From Rhodospirillaceae bacterium UBA4479 (lineage in GTDB: Bacteria > Pseudomonadota > Alphaproteobacteria > Rhodospirillales > Casp-alpha2), in the NCBI GenBank assembly GCA_002389175.1, contig DGNZ01000376.1:1-9756 (forward strand): a DNA stretch of 9,756 nucleotides, read 5' to 3'. The position numbers and the translations under genes were made by a program. The notes beneath the pieces were generated by a model. The model did not search any database and was not told the origin of the DNA. It saw only the letters and a list, made by a program, of their open reading frames with translations. Shown here in pieces: positions 6,467 through 9,756 of the stretch (position 1 is its first letter; each line of letters starts with the position of its first letter).

Positions 6467-7906
6467 ATGGATATGTTCATCGATGGGGCTTGGCGTCCTG
6501 CAATGGTGGGTGCGCGTCAGAACGTCACCGCGCCTGCCACAGGTGAGGTATTCGACACTGTTCCTGCAGGCGATGCCACGGATGCGGATATCGCAATTCA
6601 GGCCGCCGCGCTGGCGTTTGAAAGCTGGAAGCACGTCCCGATGGTCGAACGTGTCCGTATTCAGAAAGCCTGCGCGCAAGCCATGCGTGACAATGCTGAG
6701 TTGGTTGGTACGACCCTGAACAAGGAACTTGGTCGTCCTTTGCTTGCTTGTGTGGCTGAAATTACGCGCTCTGCTGATCTGCTGGATGTCTATGCAGAGG
6801 AAGGTTTGCGTCTGACTGCAACCATGTCGCTGGCCTCTGGCCCGGGTGAAAAAACCGTTGTGACTCGTGATCCGTTGGGCGTTGTGGTTGCAATTACACC
6901 CTTCAATTATCCAGTGACACTGTTGATGTTCAAGTTGGGCGCGGCCGTTATTGCAGGCTGTACGATGGTAGCGAAACCTGCTGAAGATACGCCGCTGTCT
7001 ACGCTGATGCTGGCCGAGATTTTCCACAAGGCCGGTCTGCCTGCGGGCGTGTTTAACGTCGTAACGGGTCGGGGGCGGGGCATTGGCGCTGCGATGATCG
7101 AACACCCCGTTCCGCGCAAGATAGCCTTCACCGGTGGCACAGCTGCGGGTAAAGCGATTGCAGCGGCGGCAACAGGTACGATGAAACGCGTCACGCTCGA
7201 ACTTGGCGGGCAAAGTGCCGCCATTGTCTGCGCCGATGCCGATCTGGAAAAGGCCACTACTGCGATTGTGCGGCATGGTTTCGCGAATTCGGGGCAGTTT
7301 TGCTACCGCGTGAACCGCGTCTACGTCGAACGCCCTGTCTATAAGGATTTTCTGGCGCGTCTGACCGACAAGGCAGCAAAGTTGACACTCGCCCCCGCTG
7401 GCGGCAACGGTGATCTCGGGCCGCTGGTCAACGAAAAAATCTATTCAAACAGTGAAGTGCAGGTCGCCGATGCCCGCGAAAAGGGCGCTAAGATTGTGCT
7501 GGGCGGTGATCGCAAAACTGGCGCAGGATTTGATGACGGTTTCTATTTTCCGCCGACGATCATTGCGGACACAACCCACGATATGCTGGTTTTGACCGAA
7601 GAAACATTTGGCCCTGTTCTCGGTATTTGCGTTGTGGATGATGCGTTTGAGGCGCTTCGGCTTGCCAACGACAACCGTTACGGTCTTGCCGGTTTCGTCT
7701 TTGCCGGTGACCTTGCTAAAGGTCTGACGCTCTGTGAGGGGATGGAGGTTGGATCGGTCTGGTTGAACGACATCCATCGCTCGTCCCATTACGTCCCATT
7801 CGGCGGCATGAAGGAAAGCGGCGTGGGGCGCGAAAAGGGGCGTTACGGTGTTGAGAGCTATCTGGAATATAAGACCATGTATCTCAGCTATGAGGTGCCA
7901 AAGTGA
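6467..7906 (+). CDS. NAD(P)-dependent aldehyde dehydrogenase, CreC-like
   Basis: A full-length member of the ALDH superfamily, 479 residues. Oxyanion-hole N147 is in TPFNYP, FTGGTAAGK is in the cofactor-binding region, general base E245 is in LELGGQS, and nucleophile C279 is in SGQFCYR; the 34-residue spacing between E and C is standard. EETFGPVLG, ANDNRYGLAG and VPFGGMKESGVGREKG follow in the expected order. Q replaces the usual K after LELGG, as in some aromatic-aldehyde enzymes. An AAGGA overlapping the previous stop precedes ATG 6467. The likely role is oxidation of the aromatic aldehyde (for 4-cresol, 4-hydroxybenzaldehyde or its phosphate) to the acid. Its stop overlaps the GTG of the second HD gene. 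Substrate is inferred from context; the family assignment is firm. Confidence 0.94.
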   Translation: MDMFIDGAWRPAMVGARQNVTAPATGEVFDTVPAGDATDADIAIQAAALAFESWKHVPMVERVRIQKACAQAMRDNAELVGTTLNKELGRPLLACVAEITRSADLLDVYAEEGLRLTATMSLASGPGEKTVVTRDPLGVVVAITPFNYPVTLLMFKLGAAVIAGCTMVAKPAEDTPLSTLMLAEIFHKAGLPAGVFNVVTGRGRGIGAAMIEHPVPRKIAFTGGTAAGKAIAAAATGTMKRVTLELGGQSAAIVCADADLEKATTAIVRHGFANSGQFCYRVNRVYVERPVYKDFLARLTDKAAKLTLAPAGGNGDLGPLVNEKIYSNSEVQVADAREKGAKIVLGGDRKTGAGFDDGFYFPPTIIADTTHDMLVLTEETFGPVLGICVVDDAFEALRLANDNRYGLAGFVFAGDLAKGLTLCEGMEVGSVWLNDIHRSSHYVPFGGMKESGVGREKGRYGVESYLEYKTMYLSYEVPK

Positions 7907-8514
7907 CAGCGGACACACTTCTGACGCGGGATATTCCGTTGTGGAAAGATGCCAAGACGTTTCTTGATGTGCGTTCCAACGATGTGCATACGCTGATTTC
8001 TTATCGTTTGGCGCGCGCTTTGTTGGCCGAAGACGTGCGCGTCGATGAAACCACCGTGCTGCCCGCGATTTTGCTGCATGACGTTGGCTGGAAACGCATT
8101 GATCCGGCCCTGCTGAGAGATGCCGTGGGGCCCAATGCGACGCGTCCTGATCTAGTACGCGAACACGAGGTACATGGCGTGCAAATCGCTGGAGAAATCT
8201 TGCGCCGCCATAGGCCCGTAGGTGTCGATGTTGATGCGGTCCTTACGATTATCGAACGTCATGACACGCTGAAAGACGCGACTTCATCAGAAGACGCAGT
8301 GGTCAAAGACGCGGACAAGGCATGGCGTTTCTCACCGCATGGTGTTGCCACGATTAGCGGGTGGTTTGACTATGAAACCGATGAAACGCTGGCGATGCTG
8401 GAAGATTTCGTCATGCCGACCATGCTGACCGATGCAGGTCGGATTATGGCCCGGGCGATGCTTGCGGCAGGGCGCGCACACGCGCAGTCAGAACACTACT
8501 TGAAGGGAATTTAG
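7903..8514 (+). CDS. HD-domain phosphohydrolase 2, CreD-like paralogue
   Basis: A 203-residue HD-superfamily protein starting with GTG inside the ALDH stop (GTGA, 7903-7906); GAGG at 7892-7895 gives a 7-base spacer. It keeps every candidate metal ligand of the first HD protein with nearly the same spacing: H29 in NDVHTL, H59-D60 in LLHDVGW, H88 in EHEVHG, H120 in ERHDT, and D136/D138 in KDADKAWRF. Outside these blocks the two differ widely, so this is an old duplication or separate recruitment, not a recent copy. It ends one base before the SDR start. It may dephosphorylate a different intermediate, such as the aldehyde or acid rather than the alcohol, or the two may form a heteromer. No residue loss suggests inactivity. 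Confidence 0.82.
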   Translation: MTADTLLTRDIPLWKDAKTFLDVRSNDVHTLISYRLARALLAEDVRVDETTVLPAILLHDVGWKRIDPALLRDAVGPNATRPDLVREHEVHGVQIAGEILRRHRPVGVDVDAVLTIIERHDTLKDATSSEDAVVKDADKAWRFSPHGVATISGWFDYETDETLAMLEDFVMPTMLTDAGRIMARAMLAAGRAHAQSEHYLKGI

Positions 8515-8515
8515 G

Positions 8516-9277
8516 ATGTCGGAACTTGGCCTGAAAGAAAAGCGTGTCCTTGTGACCGGTGCTGCAGGCGGCCTCGGCCGCGCGTTTGCCGAAGGGTTTG
8601 CACAAGCCGGCGCACGCGTCATTGCGGCTGATATGAACGAGGCAGGTGTCCAAGAAACGGCGCGCGCGATCAATGATGCTGGTGGTGATGCACATGCCGC
8701 AAGGGTTGATGTAACCGATGCACAACGCTGTCGTGCACTGGCCGACTTTGTCCAAGAAACTTTGGGCGGGCTGGACGTGCTCATCAATAACGCCGCGATC
8801 TATGCCGGGCTTGAGCGCAAATCGTTCACCGAGATTGAAGAAGATGTTTGGGACAAAGTCATGGCGGTCAATGTCAAAGGCGTGTGGCAAATGACGCGCG
8901 CAGTGACGCCTTTGATGAAAGGTGCGGGGGCAGGGGCGATTGTAAACGTTGCATCGGCCACTGTGTTTTCGGGCTCCCCACAGTGGATGCATTACGTCGC
9001 CTCAAAGGGTGCCGTCATAGCCATGACGCGCTCGCTTGCCCGCGAACTGGGCGACGACAATATTCGCGCCAATGTCATAGCGCCGGGGTTTACCCTTACT
9101 GAAGCCAGCCTTGATCTGATTGAAGACGCTGAAACATACGGCGTAACGCGCGGGGCGCTGAAACGCTCGGCTGACGCAAAAGATATGGTGGGCTCCGCGC
9201 TTTATTTGGCATCGGATCTTGCGGGTTTCGTGACTGGTCAAACCCTGATCGTGGATGGCGGTCGCCAATTTATTTGA
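8516..9277 (+). CDS. Short-chain dehydrogenase/reductase, CreG-like (probable alcohol dehydrogenase)
   Basis: A classical SDR of 253 residues. Cofactor motif TGAAGGLG spans residues 14-21, NNAA 91-94, with catalytic S147, Y160 and K164 (YVASK), then NVIAPGF and the C-terminal VDGG. An acidic D (VIAADMN) ends the second strand, which favours NAD over NADP. AAGGGA (8503-8508) precedes ATG 8516, and only one base separates it from the previous gene. In this operon it most plausibly oxidises the benzylic alcohol formed by the P450 to the aldehyde that the ALDH then uses. The SDR family is too broad to fix substrate from sequence alone. It is the last gene of the operon; the IS6 remnant begins about 10 bases downstream. 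Confidence 0.92.
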   Translation: MSELGLKEKRVLVTGAAGGLGRAFAEGFAQAGARVIAADMNEAGVQETARAINDAGGDAHAARVDVTDAQRCRALADFVQETLGGLDVLINNAAIYAGLERKSFTEIEEDVWDKVMAVNVKGVWQMTRAVTPLMKGAGAGAIVNVASATVFSGSPQWMHYVASKGAVIAMTRSLARELGDDNIRANVIAPGFTLTEASLDLIEDAETYGVTRGALKRSADAKDMVGSALYLASDLAGFVTGQTLIVDGGRQFI

Positions 9278-9286
9278 GGCCCGGCG

Positions 9287-9299
9287 GGCACTTTCAGAC
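9287..9299 (+). repeat. Terminal inverted repeat (left end) of right IS6 copy
   Basis: GGCACTTTCAGAC pairs with positions 88-100 in inverted orientation, 10 of 13 identical. It also shares its GGCACT start with the well-known IS26 end. The exact first base could be 9286 or 9287. Confidence 0.5.
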
Positions 9300-9315
9300 A
9301 AACGAGCTTGAGACG

Positions 9316-9357
9316 GGCGGGCGTTTCGTAGCCCCTCCGTATGACAAAACGCTCCCC
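9316..9357. repeat. Imperfect inverted repeat around the IS6 transposase start
   Basis: GGCGGGCGTTTCGT (9316-9329) and ACAAAACGCTCCCC (9344-9357) pair at 12 of 14 positions including one G-T, with a 14-base loop containing the transposase ATG. In RNA this could mask the start or stop read-through from the operon. No T-run follows, so a standard terminator is not supported. Confidence 0.4.
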
Positions 9358-9433
9358 ATTCAGGTACTTTAAAACGAGCCCTGAGATCATCTGCTTGGCT
9401 GTGATGCTTTATGTTCGGTTTCCGCTCTCACTT
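9341..9433 (+). pseudogene. IS6-family transposase, N-terminal remnant
   Basis: The frame begins MTKRSPFRYFKTSPEI and continues LAVMLYVRFPLSL, closely resembling the N-terminus of alphaproteobacterial IS6-family transposases (about 235 residues). After L31 the similarity ends abruptly: the family normally continues with an RNVEDLL-type helix, but here an unrelated ASLLFRVLF sequence runs on to a TAA at 9539-9541. The whole DDE catalytic domain is missing, so the element cannot move on its own. Confidence 0.78.
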
Positions 9434-9594
9434 GCTAGCCTCTTATTTAGAGTTTTGTTTAGTCAAATGCGACATAGCCAGAAACGCGATGGATGGCTGT
9501 CAGCTTTGATTTTTTTACTCCATTCACGCAATACTACATAAACTCCGGTCGCAAAGATTATGGCTGAACCAAACCAAGTTGCCCTGTTTATGGC
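9434..9594. other. Intergenic remnant DNA, no gene recognised
   Basis: This stretch lies between the IS6 truncation point and the 3' end of the minus-strand phosphodiesterase gene. Neither strand shows a recognisable protein. A weak bulged hairpin (GACATAGCC at 9471-9479 with GGCTGTC at 9495-9501) precedes a run of seven T at 9510-9516, but the 8-base gap makes it a poor terminator. Confidence 0.5.
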
Positions 9595-9756
9595 TCATAG
9601 CGAAAGAATATTTTGTACGCGAGCTGGGTAATCGGAGATGATCCCGTCGACGCCCATTTCTGCCATGCGTATGATATCGCTCACTGAGTTAACGGTCCAT
9701 ACATTCACTACCAGTCCCAATTCTTTCGCTTTGGCTAACTCACTTTCTGTTAGATC
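9595..9756 (-). CDS. Glycerophosphodiester phosphodiesterase, C-terminal part (5' end outside window)
   Basis: The last 53 codons read on the minus strand from the window edge to TGA at 9597-9595. The sequence has the family's C-terminal signature: LAKAKELGLVVNVWTVNS, then MAEMGVDGIISDYPARV. These form the closing strands of the GDPD TIM barrel (WTVN and GVDGIISDYP blocks). Such enzymes hydrolyse glycerophosphodiesters to glycerol 3-phosphate and an alcohol. The catalytic histidines and metal ligands nearer the N-terminus lie outside the window, so activity and cellular location cannot be judged. It is convergent with the catabolic operon, unrelated to it in function, and probably marks the host chromosome flank. 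Confidence 0.88.
   Translation of the reverse strand, partial: DLTESELAKAKELGLVVNVWTVNSVSDIIRMAEMGVDGIISDYPARVQNILSL

Larger units (their letters stand above)
9287..9433 (+). mobile_element. Truncated left (5') end of an IS6-family insertion sequence
   Basis: A probable terminal repeat GGCACTTTCAGAC (9287-9299) stands 54 bases before the ATG of a transposase that keeps only its first 31 residues, ending near 9433. The rest of the element, including its other inverted repeat, is not recognisable downstream. It has the same orientation as the fragment at 1-100, so the two face the same way around the cassette. An imperfect inverted repeat (9316-9329 with 9344-9357) lies around the transposase start. 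Confidence 0.65.

Noticed and set aside
9279..9289. GCCCGGCGGGC palindrome as operon terminator
   Set aside because: The stem is only four to five pairs, there is no T-run, and it overlaps the probable IS6 boundary.
9471..9516. Bulged hairpin plus seven T as an intrinsic terminator
   Set aside because: The stem has a bulge and a 15-base loop, and the T-run is eight bases away; too weak to call.
9341..9541. Intact small protein of 66 residues
   Set aside because: The first 31 residues are an IS6 transposase N-terminus and the rest is unrelated read-through, so it is a remnant.

Overview
The window most resembles an alphaproteobacterium of the Rhodobacterales/roseobacter type. The grounds are moderate GC, dense same-strand operon packing, protein style, and an IS6-family transposase of the kind common in alphaproteobacteria. 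No rRNA or tRNA is present, so the taxonomic call is an inference.

Layout. Positions 1-100 are the right end of an IS6-family insertion sequence: the last 15 codons of its transposase and a terminal inverted repeat. From about 101 to 9286 runs an uninterrupted block of eight plus-strand genes: a MEDS-like/BTAD transcriptional regulator (120-1553), a cytochrome P450 (1638-2879), the ATP-grasp subunit (2876-3937) and the phosphohistidine-domain subunit (3971-5782) of a split PEP-synthase-like dikinase, an HD-domain phosphohydrolase (5851-6456), an aldehyde dehydrogenase (6467-7906), a second HD-domain phosphohydrolase (7903-8514), and a short-chain dehydrogenase (8516-9277). About 10 bases after the last stop begins a truncated left end of another IS6-family element (about 9287-9433). 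After unassigned DNA, the window ends in the 3' part of a minus-strand glycerophosphodiester phosphodiesterase gene (9595-9756), which looks like host chromosome.

How the genes fit together. The set of split dikinase, P450, phosphohydrolase, alcohol dehydrogenase and aldehyde dehydrogenase is the enzyme set of the Cre pathway of Corynebacterium glutamicum. There 4-cresol is phosphorylated by CreHI, the methyl group of the aryl phosphate is oxidised by the P450 CreJ, the phosphate is removed by CreD, and dehydrogenases carry the product to 4-hydroxybenzoate. By inference this window encodes a proteobacterial version for a 4-alkylphenol or similar phenol, with phosphate as a temporary handle. 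It differs in having two HD hydrolases, no ferredoxin or ferredoxin reductase nearby, and a different class of regulator. The carboxylase genes found with related dikinases in phenol and acetovanillone pathways are absent.

Main points for follow-up: the IS6 fragments that tightly bound the cassette on both sides, suggesting acquisition as a mobile catabolic unit; a perfect 28-nt palindrome inside the operon (5806-5833); and an 11-bp-period direct repeat upstream of the P450 (1567-1584) with the geometry of a SARP/BTAD-type operator.
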